Shown here: positions 24,203-33,438 of the stretch, piece after piece | How positions within the stretch are numbered: position 1 is the first letter of the stretch | Layout: each line of letters opens with the position of its first letter | Source of the DNA: Bordetella parapertussis | Lineage (GTDB): Bacteria; Pseudomonadota; Gammaproteobacteria; Burkholderiales; SG8-41 | NCBI GenBank assembly: GCA_945861275.1 | Contig: CAMATZ010000008.1 | Coordinates: forward strand, 62,001-126,000 | Direction of reading: 5' to 3' | DNA: 64,000 nucleotides | Notes under the pieces: generated by a model | The model's database searches: none | What the model was told of the DNA's origin: nothing | Seen by the model: the letters and a program-made list of their open reading frames with translations, nothing else | Program-made: the position numbers and the translations under genes

Positions 24203-25978
24203 CTATTTTTTCCACGAATCCCGCAGTGTCACCGCGCGATTGAACTTTGGCGCGCCAGGTGCCGTATCCACGCGGTCGGCGACAAAATAGCCGTGGCGCT
24301 CAAACTGGAAGCACGCTTCCGGCTGGGCGTTTTTGAGCGCGGCTTCGAGTTGTGCGGTAACTACGTGTTTGGAATCGGCGTTGAGATCGAGCAGAAAATC
24401 GCGATCACCCGCGCCCGGGTGAGCGGTCTTGAACAGCCGGTCATAGAGCCGTACTTGCGCCGCAAAGGCGTGCTTGACGCTGACCCAGTGGATGTTGCCT
24501 TTAACTTTGACTGTGTCCGCGCCCGGCGTGCCCGACTTGGTGTCCGGGAAATATTCGCAGCGGACAGCGATGACATTTCCTTGCGCGTCTTTGTCAAAGC
24601 CCGTGCATTTCACCACATAGCCATAACGCAGGCGCACGCTGTTGCCCGGAAATAAGCGGAAGAAACCCTTTGGCGGCGTCTCAGCGAAATCATCACGCTC
24701 GATCCACAATTCGCGCGTAAGCGGCACCACGCGTTTTCCCAGCTCCGGTTTCTGCGGATGGTTGGGCGCGAAACAATCTTCCTGCTGGTTTTCGGGATAG
24801 TTGTCGATGATGAGTTTGACTGGATTGAGCACGGCGATGCGGCGTTCGGCCACCGCGTTCAGGTGTTCGCGCATGCAGTCTTCGAGCACGCTGTAGTCGA
24901 TCCACGAATCGGCTTTGGAGACACCGATGCGCTCGGCAAACAAACGCAAACCATCGGCGGTATAGCCTCGGCGGCGCGCACCGGCCAGCGTGGGCAGGCG
25001 TGGATCGTCCCAGCCTGCCACGTGTTTTTCGCTAACCAGTTGAATCAGCTTGCGTTTGGACAGCACCACGTAGGTCAGGTTGAGCCGCGCGAACTCGATT
25101 TGCTGCGGCAGTGGTTTATCGAGCAGACCGCCATCGGCGAGACGCAGCAACAACCAGTCATAGAACGGCCGCTGATCTTCAAACTCCAGCGTGCAGAGCG
25201 AGTGCGTGATACGTTCCAGCGCGTCCTCGATCGGATGCGCGTAAGCGTACATCGGATACACGCACCAGCGGTCGCCGGTGCGGTGATGTGTGGCTTTGCG
25301 AATTCGATAAATTGCCGGATCACGCAGATTGATGTTGGGCGAGGCCATGTCGATTTTCGCGCGCAGCACCATGCTGCCGTCGGCGTGGTTGCCGTCGCGC
25401 ATTTCGCGAAAACGTTGCAGTGATTCGGCGGCCGGACGTTCGCGCCACGGGCTGCCTGTGCCCGGCTCGGTCAGCGTGCCGCGATTGCTGCGCATCTGTT
25501 CGGCCGACTGTTCATCGACGTAAGCGTGTCCCGATTCGATCAGATATTGCGCCGCCTGGTACATGAAATCAAAGTAGTCGCTGGCGAAAAAAATATTCTC
25601 GCGCCAGTCGAACCCCAGCCACTGCACGGCATGAATGATGGCATCGACGTATTCCTGTTCTTCCTTTTCCGGATTGGTGTCGTCGAAACGCATGTGGCAC
25701 GCGCCGCTGTAATCGTGCGCCAAGCCAAAGTTCAGGCAGATCGATTTGGCGTGGCCGATATGCAGATAGCCGTTGGGCTCCGGCGGGAAGCGCGTGCGGA
25801 TTTTCGCCAGATCAGGCGGCGTATGGGCGTGCACCTTGGCCGGGCCGGGTTTGCCGCCCCAGCCGCGTCCGGCGTACTTGCCGCTCGTCACATCCGCTTC
25901 GATGGCCGTGCGGATGAAATTACCGGCGGCCATGGTGGCTATGGCAATTGCGCCGGCGGGCTTGTTCTTTTCGCTCAT
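24203..25978 (-). CDS. glnS: Glutaminyl-tRNA synthetase
   Basis: A 591-residue class I synthetase that charges tRNA-Gln. The HIGH motif is YLHIGHAK near residues 71-78, in the typical FPPEPNGYLHIGH, and the KMSKS equivalent is VLSKRKL. The N-terminus has an additional alanine-rich and glycine-rich segment of about 50 residues before the catalytic core. The protein ends in the usual anticodon-binding beta barrels (FVADRVDT). Its stop is four bases from the nucleotidyltransferase start. Confidence 0.96.
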   Translation of the reverse strand: MSEKNKPAGAIAIATMAAGNFIRTAIEADVTSGKYAGRGWGGKPGPAKVHAHTPPDLAKIRTRFPPEPNGYLHIGHAKSICLNFGLAHDYSGACHMRFDDTNPEKEEQEYVDAIIHAVQWLGFDWRENIFFASDYFDFMYQAAQYLIESGHAYVDEQSAEQMRSNRGTLTEPGTGSPWRERPAAESLQRFREMRDGNHADGSMVLRAKIDMASPNINLRDPAIYRIRKATHHRTGDRWCVYPMYAYAHPIEDALERITHSLCTLEFEDQRPFYDWLLLRLADGGLLDKPLPQQIEFARLNLTYVVLSKRKLIQLVSEKHVAGWDDPRLPTLAGARRRGYTADGLRLFAERIGVSKADSWIDYSVLEDCMREHLNAVAERRIAVLNPVKLIIDNYPENQQEDCFAPNHPQKPELGKRVVPLTRELWIERDDFAETPPKGFFRLFPGNSVRLRYGYVVKCTGFDKDAQGNVIAVRCEYFPDTKSGTPGADTVKVKGNIHWVSVKHAFAAQVRLYDRLFKTAHPGAGDRDFLLDLNADSKHVVTAQLEAALKNAQPEACFQFERHGYFVADRVDTAPGAPKFNRAVTLRDSWKK

Positions 25979-26012
25979 AGGGGGCGTATTTTAACGTGCA
26001 AGGCGCGCCGCC

Positions 26013-26717
26013 CTAACGCGTGCCAAGATAATGCGTAGTCAACGCTGCTTCGATCGCGCGGCGGCCTGAATTCGTTACACGATACGCCTTCGCGCGCGGC
26101 CGGCTGGCCACTGCACGCAGCAATTTGCCGTCAACATAGTGCAACGCCGCGCCATCGTCGGCTGCGACACCTTCGATGATTTTTCCAGCGGCGACGAATT
26201 TCTGGTAGGTCGGACGGCGCAGCCGCTCGCTGTCGTAGTGCGGGCAGTTGCTGCCAGGTAAAAAACCCAGGCAGTCGAGCGTGGTCAGCGGTCCGGCGAT
26301 GGAATCGGTAACACCCTGTTCGAACCAGCAGATCGATCCTGCGCTTGCGCCGCCAAGCACCACGCCGCGCGCCCACGCTTTGCGCAGATAGGTATCGAGG
26401 GACCATTCACGCCACACCGCCAGCAGACTGCGCGTGTTGCCGCCGCCGACGTAAATCGCATCGTGTTCCAGCACAAACGATTCGAGGTCGCGCGGCGTGC
26501 GCGCGAACAGTGGCAGATGCGTGGGGGTGCAATTAAATTGACTAAAGCCCGCGTAAAAGCGCAGCCGTCCCGCTTCCGCGTCGCCGTGTGCTGTGCCGAT
26601 GAAACACACGCGTGGTTTTTTCTTTTTCGTGAGGGACAAAAAATATTTAATCAGCAGCAGGTTATCGAGATTTTCGGGCAGTGCTGCGCCGCCTATGGCA
26701 AGGATTTGGCTTTTCAT
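26013..26717 (-). CDS. Peptidase E-like S51 family protein
   Basis: A 234-residue serine hydrolase of the peptidase E/cyanophycinase superfamily. The nucleophile elbow GGASAGSICW is near residues 122-131 with Ser at about 125, preceded by the YVGGGNTRSLL motif. Members cleave Asp-X dipeptides or related amide bonds in the cytosol. There is no signal peptide. It is 34 bases upstream of glnS on the same strand but probably independently regulated. A 249-base gap follows, which I could not assign. Confidence 0.85.
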   Translation of the reverse strand: MKSQILAIGGAALPENLDNLLLIKYFLSLTKKKKPRVCFIGTAHGDAEAGRLRFYAGFSQFNCTPTHLPLFARTPRDLESFVLEHDAIYVGGGNTRSLLAVWREWSLDTYLRKAWARGVVLGGASAGSICWFEQGVTDSIAGPLTTLDCLGFLPGSNCPHYDSERLRRPTYQKFVAAGKIIEGVAADDGAALHYVDGKLLRAVASRPRAKAYRVTNSGRRAIEAALTTHYLGTR

Positions 26718-26966
26718 TTTCTTAAATGTAAGTGTTTGTTTTTAAATACATTTTTATTTCCTCAGTGAAATGCAGAATTAATCCGACACGCGCACCGGTG
26801 ATCGTGACAACCTTACCGCAGTTCGCGACTTCGGTGCGGATAGTATGGGGTTAATGGCTGCACATAAGACAAACATAAAACCATCCGCGCCCATCACGCT
26901 GCAGCGATCAGGTGTTGGTGTAGCATCGGCGCTGCCCACGATCCGCGCCCGACGCAAGGAGACGCC

Positions 26967-27851
26967 ATGCACGCCCTGTTGCCCCGAACGCTCGCCAAAT
27001 TTGTGATTGCCTTTGCGCTCGCCGTTTGCATCGGCAGTTGCGCTACTACGTCTTCGCAATTATTCACGCAAGCGAGCGGCGTGCAACGCATGTTTGTGTT
27101 CAATTGCGGCGAATCGACAGTCAGCGATGTGTCGCGCTGGACACCCGGCGTCAACGTGGGCAAGCCCGGTGAATTTAGCGCCAACTGCTATCTGATCCAG
27201 CATGCACGGGGCTGGATGATGTTCGACTCCGGCATTAATGACAACGTGGCCACCATGCCCAAGGGTTTCCAGCGCGGCAAAGATTCGCCGCGCTACATCC
27301 TGCGCAAACCGCTGCGCGTGCAGCTTGCGGAAGCGGGGGTTGATCCCAAACAAATCACGCATGTCGCGTTTTCGCACACCCACGGCGACCATGTGGGCAA
27401 CGGCAATTTGTTCAGCAACGCGACGCTGTATATCCAGCAGGCCGAATACGATATCGCGTTCGGGTCCGAGGCCGTGTCGAAATGGAATTTTGAGGTTAGC
27501 AGCTACGACAAACTGCGTGCGAACCCGATGCTGCGGCTTAACGGCGACCATGATGTCTTCGGCGACGGCACGGTGGTGCTGATTGCCACACCGGGGCACA
27601 CACCCGGCCATCAATCGCTGCTGGTGCGGCTACCCAGGCGCGGGCCGGTGATACTGTCCGGCGACATGGTGCATCTGCAGGATAACTGGGCGCAGCGTCG
27701 TGTGCCCGCGTTCAACTTCAACCGCGAACAAAGCCTGCAGTCGATGGAAAAAGTAGCCGCACTGATGAAAAAAACCGGCGCGCAACTGTGGATCAATCAC
27801 GACAAGGCGCAGAGCGACCAGATTCCCAAGGCGCCAGCCTATATCGAGTAG
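26967..27851 (+). CDS. Exported MBL-fold hydrolase (N-acyl homoserine lactonase-like)
   Basis: A 294-residue metallo-beta-lactamase-fold protein. The metal site SHTHGDHVGNGN is near residues 136-147, and later TPGHTPGHQSLLV and LSGDMVH give the remaining ligands; this set matches the AttM/AiiB-like lactonases. The N-terminus is a signal peptide with a possible lipobox (IGSC, Cys 25), so the protein should be periplasmic or a lipoprotein, unlike most lactonases. An AAGGAG site precedes the ATG. Substrate (lactone or ester) unknown. First gene of a three-gene run. Confidence 0.85.
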   Translation: MHALLPRTLAKFVIAFALAVCIGSCATTSSQLFTQASGVQRMFVFNCGESTVSDVSRWTPGVNVGKPGEFSANCYLIQHARGWMMFDSGINDNVATMPKGFQRGKDSPRYILRKPLRVQLAEAGVDPKQITHVAFSHTHGDHVGNGNLFSNATLYIQQAEYDIAFGSEAVSKWNFEVSSYDKLRANPMLRLNGDHDVFGDGTVVLIATPGHTPGHQSLLVRLPRRGPVILSGDMVHLQDNWAQRRVPAFNFNREQSLQSMEKVAALMKKTGAQLWINHDKAQSDQIPKAPAYIE

Positions 27852-27904
27852 TCAATGAATCCAGTCTTTGCAGAAACTTAACAGACACAATACGGGAGAT
27901 CAAC

Positions 27905-28924
27905 ATGCGCTATCTCGATTTACTTGCCCGCTTGAGCGCCTGTGCCGTGCTCGCCGTCGCCGCGTCATCTGCCCAGGCACAACAGAAATTCCCGCTCGCC
28001 GCGCCCGCTGGTGTCGACAGCAATGCGCGGCAAGCAGCGCCCCCCGGTGCGGTGAATCAGGGGCCATTCGACATGTCCACCTGGAAATATGGCGGCGCAT
28101 TTAACGCGCCGGCGGGCGCGAAAATCTGGAATCCCGCCAAGATCAAGCTGCTGCAGGGCGGCAAGGTGGTTGGCGGCACGGTGCGCGGCGTGCGCGATCC
28201 GAGCACCTATTGCACGATGGCGAATGCCGGCTATGATTTCATCTGGACTGAAATGCAGCACGAGCCTTCGAGCTGGCGCGACGTGGCGAACGCGTGGCGC
28301 ACCTGCCCGCGCGCCAAGGCCGTACCTGGCGTGCGCATCGCCTACACCGATGAACGGGAAATCGCGCATGCGCTCGACAGCGGCGCGCTGGTGCTGGTGG
28401 TGCCGACGGTCGATACGGTAGAGGAAGCCAAAGAGGCGGTGAAATGGGCCTACTTCCCGCCACTGGGCAGCCGCAGTCAGGGCGGCGGCCCGGCGTTTGA
28501 ACCCGACATGTGGGGCAGCGTCCCCGGCGGCTACCGCAACACCATCAACGACAATCTGGTGCTGATCGTTATGATCGAAACGCTTGAAGGCCTCAGGAAC
28601 GCGGACGAGATCGCCAAAGTGCCCGGCATCCACGCCGTATTCGCGGCCAGCGGTGACCTCAGTAATTTCTCCGGCTACCGGCAGGGCGACCCGGATTATG
28701 AGCGCGCTATCAACATCGTTCACGATGCGGCGATCAAAGCGGGCAAAAAGCTCTGCGGGCCCTTCGCCTGGAAGGATCGCCCGGATTTCACCTGCTTTCA
28801 GGCGGGGCACGAAATGACGCAGATCACACGCGGCGCGCGGGCCGAATTGGGTGATCTCGCCAACACACAAGGCAAGCCTGAAGTGGGGCCGTTTGCGGCT
28901 CCCGCACCTGCTGCGCCCAAGTAG
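27905..28924 (+). CDS. HpcH/HpaI aldolase-like protein with signal peptide
   Basis: A 339-residue protein with a class II pyruvate-aldolase core after a signal peptide (SACAVLAVAASSAQAQQ). Core signatures are VRIAYTDEREIAHALDSGA, VPTVDTVEEAKEAV, the metal Glu in VMIETLEGL and the metal Asp in ASGDLSNF. Such aldolases are normally cytosolic; export is unusual and suggests periplasmic or outer-membrane action, or a changed function. About 60 extra residues (including a Pro/Ala-rich tail) surround the core. The chosen start follows GGGAGATCAAC. It is 53 bases after the lactonase gene. Confidence 0.85.
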   Translation: MRYLDLLARLSACAVLAVAASSAQAQQKFPLAAPAGVDSNARQAAPPGAVNQGPFDMSTWKYGGAFNAPAGAKIWNPAKIKLLQGGKVVGGTVRGVRDPSTYCTMANAGYDFIWTEMQHEPSSWRDVANAWRTCPRAKAVPGVRIAYTDEREIAHALDSGALVLVVPTVDTVEEAKEAVKWAYFPPLGSRSQGGGPAFEPDMWGSVPGGYRNTINDNLVLIVMIETLEGLRNADEIAKVPGIHAVFAASGDLSNFSGYRQGDPDYERAINIVHDAAIKAGKKLCGPFAWKDRPDFTCFQAGHEMTQITRGARAELGDLANTQGKPEVGPFAAPAPAAPK

Positions 28925-28934
28925 CCAGTCAATC

Positions 28935-29936
28935 ATGCAACGCAGCGCCTTTACGGCTCTCGAAGGAGCATTCGCGAAGCGCTCATGGGCTGCGGGCCTG
29001 GTGTTGAGCGCCGCCTGCTGCGCGCAAACAACGCTGGCGCAAGGTTATCCGTCGAAGAGCATCCGGCTTATCGTGCCATTTCCGCCCGGTGGCGGCAGCG
29101 ATTTCATCGCACGCGTGTGCGCGCAAAAACTGGCCGCATCCGCCGGGCAACAGGTGATCGTGGACAATCGTCCCGGCGCCGGCGGAACCCTGGGCGTGGA
29201 ATTGGGCATGAGGGCGCCGGTGGACGGTTACACGTTGACTTTGATCGCCACCAGCTACAGTGTCAATCCGAGCGTGTACAAGCTCCCCTTCGATCCGGTA
29301 AACGACATCACACCCGTCATTCAGCTTTCGCAGGGACCCTTTCTGCTGGCGGTTCATCCCTCGCTGCCGGTGAAAACGGTGCAGGAGTTGATTACGCTGG
29401 CGCGCGCGCGGCCCGGCCAACTGAGCTACGCATCCAGCGGCACGGGCAGTGGTGTACATCTCGCGTCCGAGTTATTCCTCGAACGCGCCGGCATACGCGT
29501 GCTGGGTGTGCCCTACAAAGGCACCGGCCCGGCGCTCAACGACACCGTTGCCGGACATGTACAGATGCTGTGGGGCAGTGTCGCCACAACGCTGCCGCAG
29601 GTCAAGGGAGGGCGGCTGCGCGGCATCGCGGTGAGTACTGCGCGGCGCATCCGCACTGCGCCTGATATTCCTACGGTCATGGAATCGGGTTTCAAGGATT
29701 ACGACGTGGTGTTGTGGCACGGGATCATCGCGCCCAAAGGCCTGCCACAACCGATCGTGAGCCGGCTCAACACCGACTTGAACAACGCGCTGCGCGAAAA
29801 GGACATGGAAGACCGGCTCGCCGCCGATGGCGTGTCACCCGCGGGTGGAACCCCGGCGCAGTTTCTGGAGGAAGTCAGAAAGGCCATCGACATGTGGGGC
29901 GGCGTGGTGAAGCGGCTGGGGATTAAGGCCGAGTGA
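28935..29936 (+). CDS. Bug/TctC-type periplasmic receptor (B)
   Basis: A 333-residue receptor with signal peptide (VLSAACCAQTTLAQG), ligand loop VPFPPGGGSDFIAR, VIVDNRPGAGG, and VLGVPYKGTGPAL. The ATG at 28935 lies 10 bases past the aldolase stop; the longer frame in the ORF track overlaps the aldolase gene and is rejected. Linkage to two predicted exported enzymes suggests that it captures the product or substrate of those enzymes in the periplasm. It ends convergent with receptor C, 30 bases away. Confidence 0.92.
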   Translation: MQRSAFTALEGAFAKRSWAAGLVLSAACCAQTTLAQGYPSKSIRLIVPFPPGGGSDFIARVCAQKLAASAGQQVIVDNRPGAGGTLGVELGMRAPVDGYTLTLIATSYSVNPSVYKLPFDPVNDITPVIQLSQGPFLLAVHPSLPVKTVQELITLARARPGQLSYASSGTGSGVHLASELFLERAGIRVLGVPYKGTGPALNDTVAGHVQMLWGSVATTLPQVKGGRLRGIAVSTARRIRTAPDIPTVMESGFKDYDVVLWHGIIAPKGLPQPIVSRLNTDLNNALREKDMEDRLAADGVSPAGGTPAQFLEEVRKAIDMWGGVVKRLGIKAE

Positions 29937-29966
29937 AGGATCGACCGCCGCGGCTCCGTTGGTGAC

Positions 29967-30971
29967 TCAGTTCGCAGTTATGCCCGCTTCGCGAATAATG
30001 CGGCCCCATTTTTCAACCTCGGATTTGATGTAGCCGGCAAAAAATTCCGGCGTACTCGTCAACGTTTCAAGGCCGACCTTGAGCAGCGTTTCACCGGCAT
30101 CGGTGCGCCCGAGTATCTGCACGATTTCCTTGTTGAGCCGGGCCACAATGTTGTGCGGCGTTTTCGCCGCCACCACAAAGCCGTACCAGCTATGCGCCTC
30201 GTAGCCCGGCACACCTGCTTGCGCGATCGTCGGCAATTCCGGCAATAGTTTCGAGCGTTGCGCGGTGCTCACCGCCAGTGCGCGCAATCGGCCGGAGCCG
30301 ATGTTGGGCACTGCCGTCGGCGTCGAAGCAAACGAAAGTTGCACTTGCCCCGCCAGCAGATCAATCATCGCGGGCGCGCCGCCTTTGTAGGGCACATGCA
30401 GCAGATTAACTTTCGCCATCGACTGAAACAGCGCGCCCGCCAAATGTCCCGCGCCGCCGACGCCTGATGAACCGTGCGCCAGCGCACCCGGGCGCGCCCG
30501 CGCCAGTGCGAGCAATTCTTTCACCGATTTCACCGGCACCGACGGATGCACTACCAGCACGCTGCTGCTCGATACCGCCAGCGTCACCGGCGCGAGCTCG
30601 GTGAATGGGTCGTAATTCATTTGCTTGATGAAAAATTTGTTGACGCCAAGATTGCCCACCGCGCCGAGCATCAGGGTGTAACCATCCGGCGGCGATTTGG
30701 CGGTGAGTTCGGCTGCCAGCGAGCCGTTGGCGCCGGCGCGGTTGTCGACGATTACAGTCTGTCCGACCGCTTCGCTCAACCTCGACGCCACCAGGCGCGC
30801 GACGGTATCGACGCCGCCACCGGCTGATTGCGACGCGATCAGGCGCAGGGTTTTCACCGGGTAGGCCTGTCCTGAGCCCGTCGCAGCGGGCGGTTGTTGC
30901 GCCTCTGCGAATTGCGCAGCGACCAACAACGCGCACGTGAGCGCCCATTTCAATCCACTTCCTGCAACCAT
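29967..30971 (-). CDS. Bug/TctC-type periplasmic receptor (C)
   Basis: A 334-residue receptor: signal peptide (ALTCALLVAAQFAEAQQ), ligand loop IASQSAGGGVDTVAR, VIVDNRAGANGS and LLHVPYKGGAPAM. The loop is of the 'SAGGG' type rather than 'PPGGG', so ligand choice may differ from receptor B. It is transcribed away from the deleted SDR remnant at 31038 and convergent with receptor B. No enzyme gene is attached on its strand, so it is an orphan. Confidence 0.91.
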   Translation of the reverse strand: MVAGSGLKWALTCALLVAAQFAEAQQPPAATGSGQAYPVKTLRLIASQSAGGGVDTVARLVASRLSEAVGQTVIVDNRAGANGSLAAELTAKSPPDGYTLMLGAVGNLGVNKFFIKQMNYDPFTELAPVTLAVSSSSVLVVHPSVPVKSVKELLALARARPGALAHGSSGVGGAGHLAGALFQSMAKVNLLHVPYKGGAPAMIDLLAGQVQLSFASTPTAVPNIGSGRLRALAVSTAQRSKLLPELPTIAQAGVPGYEAHSWYGFVVAAKTPHNIVARLNKEIVQILGRTDAGETLLKVGLETLTSTPEFFAGYIKSEVEKWGRIIREAGITAN

Positions 30972-31037
30972 TTGGTATCCTCCGCTCCTGAGCGATAATA
31001 CAACGCAACGCCACCCAACAAATACGGAGAGAACATC

Positions 31038-31193
31038 GTGGACATGGAACTTCGCGGCAAAAAAGTATTGATCACCGGTGGCTCAAAAGGCATAGGCCTC
31101 GCCTGCGCGCAGGGCTTTGCGGCTGAAGGCGCAATCCCCAGCGGCACCATTGTCACCATCGACTGCGGTGCGTCGCTGCGGGCGCGGGCGTGA
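31038..31193 (+). pseudogene. Internally deleted SDR gene (51-codon remnant)
   Basis: An in-frame mini-ORF that begins as an SDR, with MELRGKKVLITGGSKGIGLA and the TGGSKGIG cofactor motif, reads on to QGFAAEGA, and then jumps directly to the C-terminal SDR signature IPSGTIVTIDCGASLR. About 190-200 residues of the middle, including the catalytic Tyr/Lys, are missing. The GGAGAG site and GTG/ATG start are kept, and its TGA overlaps the ATG of the next Bug gene (TGATG). It may now serve only as a leader for that gene. Too short for the ORF track. Confidence 0.85.
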
Positions 31194-32173
31194 TGCGTTT
31201 GATCGCCGGCGTGTGGGTGTGTCTGGCCGCGGCAGCCGTCGCCACCCCGGCGTACGCGCAATCCGCCTGGCGTCCGGAGAAGCAGGTTGAGATTGTTCTG
31301 CCCACCGCGCCCGGCGGCGGCAATGACACGGTGGCGCGTCTGATGCAAAAAGCGCTGCAGGACCAGAAACTGGTGACTACACCGATCCTCGTTCTTAACA
31401 AGGCCGGCGGCAATCAGACAGTATCGGTGGCGTACCACGCACAGCATGGCGCAGACCCGCATTACCTGCTGTTTGCAACATCGACGTTGTTCACCAACCA
31501 GATACAGGGACTGATGCAGCACAGCTACCGCGATTTTCCGCCGCTCGCGCTGGCCTTTGTCGATTACAGCGCCTTCATGGTGCCCGCAAATTCTCCGTTC
31601 AAGAACTTCGGCGATCTGGTGGAGCGGCTGAAAGTCGATCCCGAATCGGTCGCGTTCAGTGTGGTCGCGCGCGGGGGCACCTCCCACGCGGTGGGGGCGA
31701 TGGCGGCCAAGGCCGCGGGAGTGGATATCAAGCGCCTGAAAATAGTGGTTTTCAAAACCAGTGCCGAAGCAACGACCGCGATGATGGGCGGGCACATACA
31801 GGCTGCCATATCCTCGGCCGCGGGCTCCACGCCGCCGGTGGTCGCGGGCCAGTTGCGCATGCTGGCGCTCGGCGCGCCGCAACGCCGCCCCGGTGCGCTC
31901 GCCGCGGTGCCGACGCTGGGCGAACTGGGGCTGGACGCTCCCGTATTGGCTACCTGGCGCTGCATTTTTGGCGCCAAAGACATCACACCCGCGCAAATCA
32001 CGTTCTGGCAAGACGCCCTGGCGCGCGCTTTTCAGGGCGAAGAATGGAAGGCATGGATGAGCAAGAACGACGTGACAGCACCATCACTGCGCGGCGCGGC
32101 ACTCGCCAAGTATCTCGAAGGCCAGTTCAACCACACGCGCGGCGTGCTGGTCGAATTGGGGTTGGCGAAGTAA
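31193..32173 (+). CDS. Divergent TctC-type periplasmic receptor (D)
   Basis: A 326-residue receptor with signal peptide (VCLAAAAVATPAYAQS) and the ligand loop PTAPGGGNDTVARLM. Unlike the other receptors it lacks the HVPYKG and DNRPGA forms, having instead VLNKAGGNQTVS and IVVFKTSAEATTAMM; this is more like classic TctC than Bug. The ATG at 31193 overlaps the stop of the SDR remnant. The original operon was probably an SDR plus receptor catabolic unit. It ends before a 30-base inverted repeat. Confidence 0.88.
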   Translation: MRLIAGVWVCLAAAAVATPAYAQSAWRPEKQVEIVLPTAPGGGNDTVARLMQKALQDQKLVTTPILVLNKAGGNQTVSVAYHAQHGADPHYLLFATSTLFTNQIQGLMQHSYRDFPPLALAFVDYSAFMVPANSPFKNFGDLVERLKVDPESVAFSVVARGGTSHAVGAMAAKAAGVDIKRLKIVVFKTSAEATTAMMGGHIQAAISSAAGSTPPVVAGQLRMLALGAPQRRPGALAAVPTLGELGLDAPVLATWRCIFGAKDITPAQITFWQDALARAFQGEEWKAWMSKNDVTAPSLRGAALAKYLEGQFNHTRGVLVELGLAK

Positions 32174-32275
32174 ACGCTATGGCGCTCAATGAACCCATAA
32201 AAAGCAATTCGCCACGGTCAATGTCACAATTTCAAGCAGGCGAATGCTACGCCGTCATAACGGCCCATAGAAGTT

Positions 32276-32385
32276 GTAGGTTGGGCTGAGCTTGCGAAGC
32301 CCAACGTAACCACTCGCGGCCATGCGGCACAATAATGGGTCGCGACGCTTATGTTGTTGGGCTTCGCAAGCTCAGCCCAACCTAC
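32276..32385. repeat. GTAGGTTGGGCT inverted repeat (30-base perfect arms)
   Basis: Arms at 32276-32305 and 32356-32385 are exact 30-base reverse complements, each beginning or ending with GTAGGTTGGGCTGAGC, and are separated by 50 bases. The element lies between the converging receptor D and TauD-like genes. A related but imperfect copy occurs between converging genes at 63.1 kb. It could stop transcription from both sides. Confidence 0.92.
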
Positions 32386-32412
32386 GAAAAATTATCATTT
32401 AAAAACAAATTG

Positions 32413-33327
32413 TTATGATAGTTCTTCAGACTGGCGTCTCGCACCCAGCGTGGTCTGTAGAAAGCCGGGATCGAAAACTTTGTTCGCCAGAACCTGACAG
32501 CGCTTCATCAACCGCAGTTCATCGGGCTGGTAGTCGGCTACTGCACAGTGCCACGTGCCGAGGTGATCCCACATCAGCACATCACCCACCGTCCAGTGGT
32601 GGGTGTAGCGATACTTCGGTTGCAGCACATGCGCGAACAAGGTGTCGAGCATCTTCTGACTTTCATCAGGTCCCAGTTCGTTGATGCGCACGGCAAAACC
32701 GGGGTTCACATAAATCACCTTGCACCCGCTGATGGGATGGGTGAGAAATACCGGGTGCGACACCGGCGGGCGTTTGCGGCGCTCCTCTTCGCTTAACGGC
32801 GGACGTTTGCTGCCCTTGCGCCGCATGAGCTCGTGAAAGTTGTTCCAATCGTGCAACGCGGTTGCGTTCGCGAGCTGTGCTTTTAGCGCGGCGGGCAGGT
32901 CTTCGTAAGCGGCCTGGGTATTGGTGAAGTCGGTGGCGCCCAGCGGCTTGCCGTCTCTCACCGGCACTTTGTGCGCCACCAGTACATTGACGAAGCCCGG
33001 TGTCTGGTTGTAGGTCATGTCGGTGTGCCAATCCTGCCCCGCGTCCGGGGTGCCGATATAACGGCCATTCTCCACGACATTGGAAAGGATGGAGACTTCG
33101 GGCATGCCCGGCTCCGAATTTCGCGACAGCACCTGCAGTTCGCCGAAGCGCGCCGAGAACGCTCGCAATGCGTTGGCGTCAATCGGTTGCCTGGGAAAAC
33201 ACAGCACACCATATTGCCCGAGCGCGCGCATAACGCACGCATGATCGGCATCCGCGAGCGGATGAGCGAGATCAACGCCGGTGACCGTGGCGCCCAGTAT
33301 GGCGTTGCCGGGTTCGATTTTGAGCAT
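32413..33327 (-). CDS. TauD/TfdA family dioxygenase (1)
   Basis: A 304-residue Fe(II)/2-oxoglutarate-dependent dioxygenase. The iron ligands are in the motif DWHTDMTYNQ (His-x-Asp) and in GTWHCAVADYQ (distal His), with Arg for 2-oxoglutarate in RLMKRCQ. The start at 33327 follows GGAAGGACAGCCCT, and the protein begins MLKIEPGNAILGATVTGVDL, as usual for the family. The ORF track runs 60 codons further through non-coding sequence. Substrate unknown; sulfonates and aryloxyalkanoates are known family examples. It is transcribed away from receptor E. Confidence 0.9.
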   Translation of the reverse strand: MLKIEPGNAILGATVTGVDLAHPLADADHACVMRALGQYGVLCFPRQPIDANALRAFSARFGELQVLSRNSEPGMPEVSILSNVVENGRYIGTPDAGQDWHTDMTYNQTPGFVNVLVAHKVPVRDGKPLGATDFTNTQAAYEDLPAALKAQLANATALHDWNNFHELMRRKGSKRPPLSEEERRKRPPVSHPVFLTHPISGCKVIYVNPGFAVRINELGPDESQKMLDTLFAHVLQPKYRYTHHWTVGDVLMWDHLGTWHCAVADYQPDELRLMKRCQVLANKVFDPGFLQTTLGARRQSEELS

Positions 33328-33438
33328 AGGGCTGTCCTTCCGCTTTGTCGGTCCACATGCGCATCGGCAAACTGACGCAGCCGAATGACGTAATATTAGC
33401 AGACACACCGGCACCCGGTCCGGTGAAGGAAATGATTC

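Noticed and set aside
26718-26966. Possible gene in the 249-base gap (ORF 26778-27059 minus)
   Set aside because: The ORF overlaps the start of the lactonase gene antisense, has no ribosome binding site and no known motif.
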